DNA of 64,000 nt from Verrucomicrobiota bacterium (GTDB lineage Bacteria > Verrucomicrobiota > Verrucomicrobiia > Limisphaerales > Pedosphaeraceae): NCBI GenBank assembly GCA_021325145.1, contig JAJPHR010000045.1:62001-126000 (forward strand). The letters run 5' to 3'. The translations under genes were made by a program, and so were the position numbers. The notes beneath the pieces are model-generated. The model was not told the origin of the DNA. It ran no database searches and saw nothing but the letters and a program-made list of their open reading frames with translations. This document shows positions 56,926 through 64,000 of this stretch, in pieces (position 1 is the stretch's first letter; each line of letters begins with the position of its first letter).

Positions 56926-57538
56926 CGACGAAGCCAAGCTTAGAGAATCCATCGCGACCTTCGTGAATGGCTCGTCGGGCTTTAAATGCGCGAGCAGTTA
57001 CGGCTCGGCTGAAGCCGCGCTGAAACACCTGCCAGCCGACAAACCTGACGTGGTGCTCATGGACATCAACCTTGGAGAAATAAGCGGGATTGAGTGCGTG
57101 GAGCAATTAAAGAAGCAATTCCCGGACATGCAAATCCTGATGCTCACGGTTTATGAGGACACCGAAAAAATCTTTCGCGCCTTGGCAGCGGGCGCCAATG
57201 GTTATCTCTTGAAACGATCCAGTCCGACAAAGTTACTCGCCGCAATCCGCGAAGTACACGGTGGGGGTTCGCCAATGACAAGTTCCATCGCGCGCAAGGT
57301 TGTGGCGTCATTTCAAAAGCAAAAACCAGCCACCGACGCGGCCGGAGAAATAAAGGGGCAATTATCACCGCGCGAGCAAGCTGTGCTGGATGGCTTGGCC
57401 AAGGGCTGGACTTACAAACAGCTTGCGAGCGAACTGGACATCAGCGTTGATACCATCCGCACCTACATTCGTCGCATCTACGAAAAGCTGCATGTGCAGT
57501 CGCGCACCGAAGCCGTTGCAAAATATATGCGGTCGTAA
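56903..57538 (+). CDS. NarL-family response regulator, partner of the 53221 kinase
   Basis: 211 residues. Receiver domain with IVDDE, phospho-acceptor Asp54 in VVLMDINLGE and Lys in LLKRSSP; LuxR-type helix-turn-helix from about 150 (SPREQAVLDGLAKGWTYKQL, recognition helix SVDTIRTYIRRIYEKLHV). It overlaps the kinase gene by 23 bp, so it is translated together with it. It is about equally long as, and paralogous to, the 31874 regulator. Just after its stop lie two tandem copies of CGACCATCGTC (57560-57581). Confidence 0.95.
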   Translation: MITVSIVDDEAKLRESIATFVNGSSGFKCASSYGSAEAALKHLPADKPDVVLMDINLGEISGIECVEQLKKQFPDMQILMLTVYEDTEKIFRALAAGANGYLLKRSSPTKLLAAIREVHGGGSPMTSSIARKVVASFQKQKPATDAAGEIKGQLSPREQAVLDGLAKGWTYKQLASELDISVDTIRTYIRRIYEKLHVQSRTEAVAKYMRS

Positions 57539-57707
57539 ATATGGAATTGCCGACCCTCCCGACCATCGTCCGACCATCGTCCGACCCAGGAAAAGGTCGC
57601 TGGCCGTGGTTGAGGTGGATGCTTTTCCAGCAAGGCTCCAAAACCGTGGAACCAGCGCACTACGGATGTGGGTTTTGGCGGCGGAGCGAGGACAAACCAG
57701 GAAGTTA

Positions 57708-59309
57708 TCAAGGCTTGTGCGTGTACATCGGAACTGGCGCAATGCGGAAAGAATCAAATTCACCCTCGGCATCTTCGGCCCCACCGACCGTGAGCGCGAG
57801 GCGGATGCTGCGGTCCCAGGGTGGCAGGCTCTTGCCTGTCTGGTCGTCACCCACCGACAGCCATTTTTCACCATCCGCACTCGCGGCGAAGTGGAATTGA
57901 AAGCCAGCGTTGGCCGTCACTCGGAGATACAGCTTCTGCGCTGGTGGAGCATCCGCATCCGCAAGGCGCGCCGCCTTCCCGTGGTCACGCCGCCACAAAA
58001 TCAGCTTGCCGTCCGCCACCGATAATCCGACCGCATTATCGGCATCACCGAATGCCGAAAGGCCCGCGGAAACGCCCGGTCGCAAAGCCGCGGCCTCAAT
58101 CACAGCCGTGGCAATATAATCCGCCGCAGTGGTGGAGCGCGCCAGCACGGTGGCAAGTGCGTTTGTCCCGGGATGTAAGCGGCTTGAGAGCAGGAGGTGG
58201 CCATTGCGGAATTGGCAAACGGGCTCGTTATTCTGCGGCCATTGCCAGCCAGGCTGCAAATGGCCGCCCGTGAAATCATCGTAAAAACTCGATTGATCGC
58301 TTTTTTGGACTGTGGCGTAAGGCGAAACGGCTTTGGCGCTTGGTCCACGGCCGTTATTGATCGTCGGCCAGCCATTTGCCCCGAACACCACCTCGTCCAA
58401 CATGGCTTCGCGGCCGGTAAAGACGGACGCGCGCACGGGATAGGCATGATACAAGAGCCAATAACGCCCCCGCTCATCGGTCACGATGCTCCCGTGACCG
58501 GGGCATTTCCAATCATCATTCCCGGCTAAAATTGGATTGGCCGGGTTCTTTTCCCATGGCCCCAACAAGGAGTGAGAGCGGGCAACGCCCAGGGCATAGT
58601 TGCAACCCGTGCCACAGCACCCGCTGCCGGAATAAAACAGATAGAGCCAATCGCCGCGCCGAAGCACAAACGGCCCTTCAACCAGCGGGCCCTCCCAATC
58701 GGCATCGTTTCGAATGAGTTCCTTCGGCTCACCGATCAGTTTTGTGCCGTTGTCGTCCAGGGGTTGCGCCCAAATGGGCGTAGGTTTGTGAACGCTGTTA
58801 TTGTCTTCCTTCCAGACCAGGTACGGCCGACCATTTTCATCCAAACAAGGAACGGGATCAATCGAGCCGGCCGACTGCGCGACGAGCGGACCGTAATCGG
58901 TGTAAGGACCGGAAGGCTTGTCCGCCACGGCCACCGCCACGGCGAGCGGGCCGCCGCGCTTGCGTCCCACGTAGTAAACATAATAACGCCCCTTATACTG
59001 GGAGATTTCCGGCGCCCAGAAATTTGCCACGGCCCACTCGGGTCGATGCGGGAACACATTGCCCACGTGTTCCCAATTTATCAGATCGGTTGAATGCAGG
59101 AGCGGGAATTGCGGTCCCCACTCGGAAGAAGTCGAGGTGGCCCAATAGTCTTTGGCAACGCGAATAATTGAGGGATCCGGATGATCGCCCGGCACCACGG
59201 GATTCTCATAGCAGACCTCGGTTCCCCCTGCGGCTTGCGGCAACGGAGCGGCGCCACCCAGCAAAGATAGGATCGCCGGCAGCAGACGCCAAAGTTTGGT
59301 CAGTTTCAT
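57708..59309 (-). CDS. Secreted GH43-family glycosidase with C-terminal jelly-roll
   Basis: 533 residues; signal peptide 1-28. The five-bladed propeller of GH43 is recognised by GDHPDPSIIRVAKDYW (base Asp45), WAPEISQYKGRYYVYYV, SIDPVPCLDENGRPYLVW and PLVEGPFVLRRGDWLYLFYS (acid Glu), with CPGHGSIVTDERGRYWLLYHAY closing. Residues about 340-525 form a second beta-sandwich (FDDFTGG-type start and HFAASADGEKW), as in beta-xylosidase/arabinofuranosidase GH43 proteins. It should release xylose or arabinose from plant or algal polysaccharide. It is tail-to-tail with the two-component regulator and 67 bp downstream of the GH5-like gene. Confidence 0.92.
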   Translation of the reverse strand: MKLTKLWRLLPAILSLLGGAAPLPQAAGGTEVCYENPVVPGDHPDPSIIRVAKDYWATSTSSEWGPQFPLLHSTDLINWEHVGNVFPHRPEWAVANFWAPEISQYKGRYYVYYVGRKRGGPLAVAVAVADKPSGPYTDYGPLVAQSAGSIDPVPCLDENGRPYLVWKEDNNSVHKPTPIWAQPLDDNGTKLIGEPKELIRNDADWEGPLVEGPFVLRRGDWLYLFYSGSGCCGTGCNYALGVARSHSLLGPWEKNPANPILAGNDDWKCPGHGSIVTDERGRYWLLYHAYPVRASVFTGREAMLDEVVFGANGWPTINNGRGPSAKAVSPYATVQKSDQSSFYDDFTGGHLQPGWQWPQNNEPVCQFRNGHLLLSSRLHPGTNALATVLARSTTAADYIATAVIEAAALRPGVSAGLSAFGDADNAVGLSVADGKLILWRRDHGKAARLADADAPPAQKLYLRVTANAGFQFHFAASADGEKWLSVGDDQTGKSLPPWDRSIRLALTVGGAEDAEGEFDSFRIAPVPMYTHKP

Positions 59310-59376
59310 TTTGGTGGACTGGATCGCGTGCTGATTCGACGATGGCTGGTGCTATTGGGCCGCGACGGTGAAAGCG

Positions 59377-60516
59377 CTATTTCCTGCTGGTCTGCGTATT
59401 TTGGGTTACTCCCTTGATATAAGCAATCTCCTGGGCGTCGAAGGGCGTACCATCCTGCCGGAAAATGTCATGAAACCAAACGGCTGGTTCGGCCTTGTAG
59501 GTCTTGGTCCAGGAGTCCCATGGATAGATAGTCTGCGTCTTGCCCGCCACAAAGCCCCAATTGATGGCGCCGACTTTTTGTTCCTTTAGATAGCCAAGGA
59601 TGGGATTGAATGTGCTTCCGGTCGGGCGAGCCATATATTCGGTGCAAATGATTGGACGGTGAAAACGGCGAAGGTCCTCCACACATCGCTTCATTTCCTC
59701 GAAGGTTCCATAGTTATGGAACGAGATGATGTCCGATTCCTCCAGGATGAACTTCTCCATGGGCAGGAGTTTGTCCGTCAGGCCCCAGCGCCTCCGCTCC
59801 CACACTCCGGCGGTAATGGGCTGGCTGGGTTGGACTTCCCGCGCCCAGGTAAAGGCTTTCTTGAGCAGCACTAATGCAAGCTCGGGCTTGTTCGTCGGCT
59901 CATAGGCCACATAAGCCGGCTGGTTGATGTTGTCCGGCTCGTTGAAAATATCCCAGGCCAGCACTCGCTGGTCATTTTTGAAATGCCCGATGACTCCCTG
60001 CACGTAACCCTTCAGTTCGTCCTGGCGAACGGGGTCCTTGAGAATCTCCGCTCCCGGACTCTGCACCCAGCCGGAATTGTGCACGTGGGGCGCAGGCTCG
60101 CGCTGCTTGCCCGCCTTGGGGAACGGATCCCAAACAGCATCCAGCGGCACAAAGATAACTTTGATATGATGCTTGTCCGCAATGGCCAGGAACTGGTCCA
60201 TCCGCTTTAGCAAACCCTCGTGGTCGTCCGTCCAAAGCAGGTTTTGCAGAAAGACGCGCACCGTGTTGAAGCCGAGTTGCTCCGCCCAGCCCAGTTCACG
60301 GTCAATCGTAGCGGGATCGAAGGTTTCCGCCTGCCACATTTCCAGTTGGTTGATGGCTGTGCTCGGCGTGAAGTTGCAGCCTGCCACCCATGGTTTGTCG
60401 CGATACCAGTCACTGGCCTTCTCCGGCGACCACGGCGCGGCGCTGGCCAGTTGCGCGGCAAACGCCATGATCACACCCAATATAAAAAGATGGTTTCGTT
60501 GTCGTTCCATAATCAT
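59377..60516 (-). CDS. Secreted GH5-like (clan GH-A) glycoside hydrolase
   Basis: 379 residues from ATG 60516 (MIMERQRNHLFILG); an ATG two codons later is possible. Signal peptide to about 27. The TIM barrel opens VAGCNFTPSTAINQLEMWQ and carries the acid/base Glu in AWDIFNEPDN near 210 and the nucleophile Glu in PIICTEYMARP near 310, both clan GH-A. Strand motifs GFNTVRVFLQN and DIISFHNYG (substrate His) fit as well. Members of this group are often annotated as 1,4-beta-xylanase or cellulase, but the substrate is not shown by the sequence. It lies 67 bp upstream of GH43 on the same strand and probably forms a pair with it. Confidence 0.88.
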   Translation of the reverse strand: MIMERQRNHLFILGVIMAFAAQLASAAPWSPEKASDWYRDKPWVAGCNFTPSTAINQLEMWQAETFDPATIDRELGWAEQLGFNTVRVFLQNLLWTDDHEGLLKRMDQFLAIADKHHIKVIFVPLDAVWDPFPKAGKQREPAPHVHNSGWVQSPGAEILKDPVRQDELKGYVQGVIGHFKNDQRVLAWDIFNEPDNINQPAYVAYEPTNKPELALVLLKKAFTWAREVQPSQPITAGVWERRRWGLTDKLLPMEKFILEESDIISFHNYGTFEEMKRCVEDLRRFHRPIICTEYMARPTGSTFNPILGYLKEQKVGAINWGFVAGKTQTIYPWDSWTKTYKAEPAVWFHDIFRQDGTPFDAQEIAYIKGVTQNTQTSRK

Positions 60517-60877
60517 TCGTCGTAGTTCCGGCTGAAAGAGGATGCTGTCATTTTCTCTCCATTCATGCCAGCAACTATTTCTCACTCGGGCGCGAGTGGG
60601 CGCATTTCACTGTCATCGTGTTTGGCAGGCACGGCGCGCTGGGCACGGACTCATCACATAGGTGACAGTTTGAACTCAACACATGTGTTACACTTTTTGG
60701 GGCGGTGCATGAGAGGCGGAGCGCAGCGTCAGGCGACGGAACAACGAATAGACTGCATCGCACCCTCGGTCCGTGCGTTCCTCCCGGTGGCTCGCCAGGA
60801 TGTGCTCCAAGTCGAGGCAAGACATTTATTGAGTTTGCCGGTCCGATGCAGTATTGGTTGCGTGAATTCACTGCAGT
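60517..60877. other. Divergent promoter region between GH5-like gene and kinase
   Basis: No gene is seen. It contains the 12-bp palindrome AACACATGTGTT at 60678-60689 and a short GTGACAGTTTGA-type word just before it. Being the only gap between the divergent GH5-like gene and the third kinase, it should hold both promoters. Confidence 0.6.
60678..60689. promoter_or_regulatory. Perfect 12-bp palindrome, candidate operator
   Basis: AACACATGTGTT is self-complementary, centred in the divergent intergenic region, 162 bp from the GH5-like start and 189 bp from the kinase start. Confidence 0.5.
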
Positions 60878-63800
60878 ATGCGCGCACTGCGCCAGGTCAC
60901 AAAAAAATTCATGGGAACGCAGTCCAAAGTTTCCGAACGCAGTCCGGCCGGGGGAATACGGGAAGCTTGCCGGCTGTGGCTTTGTGTGTCCGTGGCGCTT
61001 TTATTTGGAACTCCCGTCCGCGCGGCGGAGCCAATCGGCTTGAACGTCTGGTCGCTGGCGGAACTGCGCGACGCGGTTTCCCAGCAGGGGCGTACCGTAC
61101 AGTCGTTCCGGGTCCAGGGTGTGGTATGTGCGGTGGTGTGCGGCCGAAACCTGTTGGCTCTCCAGGACGCATCAGCGGGTGTTGTCCTGGAGGTGCCGGC
61201 ACTTGATTCGACCATCCAGCCGGGAGATGAAGTGACCATTACCGGAAATCACTGCGCCTTGACCCGCTGCCGGTTCGGCATCCAGCTTGGCACGGCGCCG
61301 GTGGTGAACAATGACGGCCATCATCCTGCCCGAGTCAAATACGGAACCGTTTTCTTGGAAGCGGGCTTGCAGCCGATTCGCGTAACGTGGTTCAACGGCG
61401 TCGGCTTGTCGGATCTGCAAGTGGAGTACGAAGGTCCCGGTATCGCGCGTCAAATGGTCCCGGCGTCGGCGCTCTGGCGAAAGCCGGATCGTCCCGGCGC
61501 CTTGACCAATCTCGAGCCTGGTCTTGATTTTGCCGCTTATACGGGAGACTGGCGCTTGACCTCACCCGCGTTTCCGCTGCTAACGCCGGTGGCGCGAGGC
61601 GTGGCGACGAATTTTGATTTGCGGTATAGCCCGCGTCCGGAGGGCGCTGCGCTCGTCTTCACCGGCTATATCACCATTCCCACGACCGGGATCTACACCT
61701 TTCACGTTATTTCCGACGACGGCGGTTTTCTTTATGTCGGGGATCCAGCCGCGTCCTGCGCGGTGGCCAGGGTGGGACACAGAACCATGCCCGTGCCCCG
61801 GCATTTCGAGGAGGCCCTCGCCACCCGGGATGAACACCCGTGGACCGAGTTCGAAGGAAAAGTGATTTTCACGGGCCAGAATGAACAGGGGCTGGAAATG
61901 GAACTGGCCGGCAAAAGAGGAGAGCGCATCCAGATCGTCGTCGTCGAAGGCTCGTCCTTGCTCTCCACCAACCTGCTCCACCAATATGTGCACGCGGCCG
62001 GAATGCTTGAAGGGTTGCCTGACCCGGAACGCCGGCAGGCGACGCGCCTGATTGTTCCAGGACCTGAACAAATCGAGGTTCATGACGCCGCAAAAGAGGC
62101 CCAACCGCTGGGCCCATCCGACGTACAGCTCCTGACCACGGTTGAGCGCGTTCGACATCTTAAGCGAGCCGACGCAGCGCGGGGGCTGCCGGCAAAAATC
62201 AGAGGCGTGGTCATTTGGAGTTCCCATGTCGCGCTGGTGTTGCAGGACGACACGGGTGGTGTTTACATTCATTATACTGCGGATGATTGGACCGAGGAGC
62301 CGGCGGTCGGAGATTTGTGGGAGATCGAAGGCAAAACCGATCCGGGGGATTTTTCGCCGGTCATCCTCGCGCAAAAAGAGACCTTCATCGGCAACGCAAC
62401 CCTGCCAGAGCCGATTCGCCCCACGTGGGACCAACTGCTCAACGGAAGTTTGGACGCTGAATACGTCGAGCTGCGCGGCGTGCTCACGTCGGTTTCGCCG
62501 GCGGAAATGACCCTGCTCACCTCGGAGGGCAAACTCAGAATTCACGCCGTGGACGACCGCCCGCTGCCGTCGCTTCCTCCTCTGCCACCGGGCGACCGGT
62601 CTTATGTGGACAGCATCGTGCGAATGCGCGGTTGCCTGACCGCGTCGTGGGATTCGAACGGGCAAGTAATGGGCGGAAACGTTTTTTTAAGCCCGGGAAC
62701 CGTCCAGATAGAAGAGCTGGCGCCGCTGGATCCATTTACGCTGCCCACGAGAACCACGACGAACTTGTTGCTGTTTGACCCCAGCGCCAGCGCGTTGCAA
62801 AGGACGAAAGTCAAGGGGCAGGTCCTGTTTGGACATACGAACGATTACCGTCTGCAGGACGGCGCGTCCGGGCTCCGCCTGCTGACAAAATATCCCGTGC
62901 AACTGCAACCCGGCGATGTGGTGGAAGCCGTTGGCTTTCCGCAATTGGGCGGGCCGTCTCTGGTCCTGCAAGAGGCGCGCGTCCGAAGCATCGAACGACA
63001 ACCCTTGCCGGCTCCAGTCCGGCTGGCCGGCGGTGAACTTTTGAACCGGCGCCATGATTCGACCTTGGTTCAAGTGGAGGCGATGCTCCTGGCGGATCGG
63101 ATTAATCGCGAGGAGCGGGTTTTGGAATTGCAGTCCGGCCAAAGTTATTTTACCGCGCATCTGAAGTCTGGGCAGCCCGACGCAAAGCCGTTCGAAGCCG
63201 GCAGCCGGCTGCTGTTGACGGGGGTTTATTTCAGCGCCACTCACGACCAACCCGGCGGCAGCCCGGATGACTTCGAGTTATGGTTGAACAGTCCCGCCGA
63301 CATCTGGATGCTTCATCAACCGTCCTGGTGGACTTTGCGGCGCGCCGCCCTGATCGTGGCGATGCTGTCCGGTGTGCTGGGGATCGCGTCGGTTTGGATC
63401 ACCGTGCTGCGGCGGCAGGTGGAGGATCGAACCGCGCAGCTCGAAAAGCAAATCGAGGAACGCCAAGTCGTCGAGCGACGGCGCGCCATGGAGCAGGAAC
63501 GCGCTCGCATCGCCAAGGACATCCATGACGACCTCGGAGCCAGCCTGACCCGCATCACCATGCTCAGCCTTTCGGCCCGCGAAGAGTTGAATGCGTCCGC
63601 GGGCGCGGCGACGAAACTGGACCGGATTCATGCCACGGCGCGCGAACTGACTCGCACCATGTCCGAGGTCGTTTGGGCCGTGAATCCGAAACATGACACG
63701 CTGGACAGCCTGGCGAGTTACTTCGGCAAGTTCGCCCAGGATTTTCTCGGCGGGGCAAACATTCGCTGCCGCTTGCAGATGCCCCTGGATCTTCCCGCCT

Positions 63801-64000
63801 GGCCCCTGACGGCCGAGGTGCGGCACAACCTGTTTCTGGCCTTCAAAGAATCGCTGCACAATGTCCTCAAGCACGCGCGGGCAACCGAGGTCCAGGTTGC
63901 ATTGGATGCCGGCGGTGCGGGCCTGGTGCTCTCCGTCATTGATGACGGGTGTGGATTCCTGCCTCCCCCGACCGAAGGCGAGGTCGAAGCCGCTTCCGGA
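60878..64000 (+). CDS. Sensor histidine kinase with OB-like repeats and PA14 domain (C-terminus cut by window edge)
   Basis: Open to the right edge. ATG 60878 (MRALRQVTKKFMGTQ) or ATG 60911; neither has a good ribosome site. After a signal peptide (to about 48) come OB-like strands (VQGVVCAVVCGRNLLALQDA, PGDEVTITG). A PA14-type domain follows (about 215-345, GYITIPTTGIYTFHVISDDG), then three or more OB-like repeats (IRGVVIWSSHVALVLQDDTG; VKGQVLFGHTNDYRLQDGAS). One membrane helix lies near 820-840. The HisKA_3 domain has phospho-His883 in IAKDIHDDLGASL, and a HATPase begins before the edge. It is paralogous to the other two kinases in the catalytic half but has a different sensor. Its regulator should lie beyond the window. 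Confidence 0.9.
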   Translation, partial: MRALRQVTKKFMGTQSKVSERSPAGGIREACRLWLCVSVALLFGTPVRAAEPIGLNVWSLAELRDAVSQQGRTVQSFRVQGVVCAVVCGRNLLALQDASAGVVLEVPALDSTIQPGDEVTITGNHCALTRCRFGIQLGTAPVVNNDGHHPARVKYGTVFLEAGLQPIRVTWFNGVGLSDLQVEYEGPGIARQMVPASALWRKPDRPGALTNLEPGLDFAAYTGDWRLTSPAFPLLTPVARGVATNFDLRYSPRPEGAALVFTGYITIPTTGIYTFHVISDDGGFLYVGDPAASCAVARVGHRTMPVPRHFEEALATRDEHPWTEFEGKVIFTGQNEQGLEMELAGKRGERIQIVVVEGSSLLSTNLLHQYVHAAGMLEGLPDPERRQATRLIVPGPEQIEVHDAAKEAQPLGPSDVQLLTTVERVRHLKRADAARGLPAKIRGVVIWSSHVALVLQDDTGGVYIHYTADDWTEEPAVGDLWEIEGKTDPGDFSPVILAQKETFIGNATLPEPIRPTWDQLLNGSLDAEYVELRGVLTSVSPAEMTLLTSEGKLRIHAVDDRPLPSLPPLPPGDRSYVDSIVRMRGCLTASWDSNGQVMGGNVFLSPGTVQIEELAPLDPFTLPTRTTTNLLLFDPSASALQRTKVKGQVLFGHTNDYRLQDGASGLRLLTKYPVQLQPGDVVEAVGFPQLGGPSLVLQEARVRSIERQPLPAPVRLAGGELLNRRHDSTLVQVEAMLLADRINREERVLELQSGQSYFTAHLKSGQPDAKPFEAGSRLLLTGVYFSATHDQPGGSPDDFELWLNSPADIWMLHQPSWWTLRRAALIVAMLSGVLGIASVWITVLRRQVEDRTAQLEKQIEERQVVERRRAMEQERARIAKDIHDDLGASLTRITMLSLSAREELNASAGAATKLDRIHATARELTRTMSEVVWAVNPKHDTLDSLASYFGKFAQDFLGGANIRCRLQMPLDLPAWPLTAEVRHNLFLAFKESLHNVLKHARATEVQVALDAGGAGLVLSVIDDGCGFLPPPTEGEVEAASG

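Overview
The window looks like chromosome from a free-living member of the Verrucomicrobiota, most likely the Pedosphaera/Limisphaerales side. This is inferred from protein style, not from a marker gene. The pointers are: very large secreted LamG/Ig/DUF2341 proteins rich in Thr, Asn, Ser and Gly; Reg_prop/Y_Y_Y sensor kinases paired with NarL-type regulators; a prepilin-like H-X9-D(G) protein; a tRNA-poor, GC-rich layout; and many short dispersed inverted repeats in the intergenic gaps.

Layout. 1-10.2 kb: a 3'-truncated circularly permuted ATP-grasp gene, a small hypothetical gene, purD, a radical SAM protein with an N-terminal SPASM-like region, a sulfotransferase, a repeat-rich 1.2 kb gap, a secreted glutathione peroxidase and a secreted reprolysin-like metalloprotease. 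10.3-24.3 kb (minus strand): a photolyase gene sits directly behind a complete membrane arm plus Q-module of respiratory complex I, in transcription order nuoA-B-C-D-I-H-J-K-L-M1-M2-N. nuoE, nuoF and nuoG are absent from the locus, and NuoM is duplicated; the second copy lacks the TM7 lysine. A 64-bp inverted repeat lies between nuoB and nuoC. 24.3-27.4 kb: a repeat-filled gap, an orphan NarL-type response regulator, a PPK2-type polyphosphate kinase and a CAU-anticodon tRNA.

27.6-64 kb is an accessory region for sensing and degrading polysaccharides. It contains three related transmembrane histidine kinases with quite different sensor parts: a lectin-like propeller plus two Reg_prop propellers; an unknown domain plus two Reg_prop propellers; and PA14 plus OB-like repeats. 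Two of them are followed by their own NarL-type regulator, and the third runs off the right edge. Between and around them lie secreted carbohydrate-active candidates (GH87-like, GH99/71-like, GH43, GH5-like and an unassigned TIM-barrel-like enzyme), a YncE/phosphoesterase fusion, an SGNH-TPR protein, a pseudopilin-like protein and two giant LamG or repeat-domain surface proteins. No SusC/SusD pair is present, so if this is a polysaccharide-utilisation locus it is built differently from the Bacteroidetes type.

A recurring theme is that five secreted proteins end in a similar 60-70 residue beta-rich module whose last residues are an aromatic residue, then Y-R, then 4-6 residues before the stop. 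This resembles a sorting or anchoring tail. Two genes at the window edges (1-1381 minus, 60878-64000 plus) are incomplete only because the window ends.
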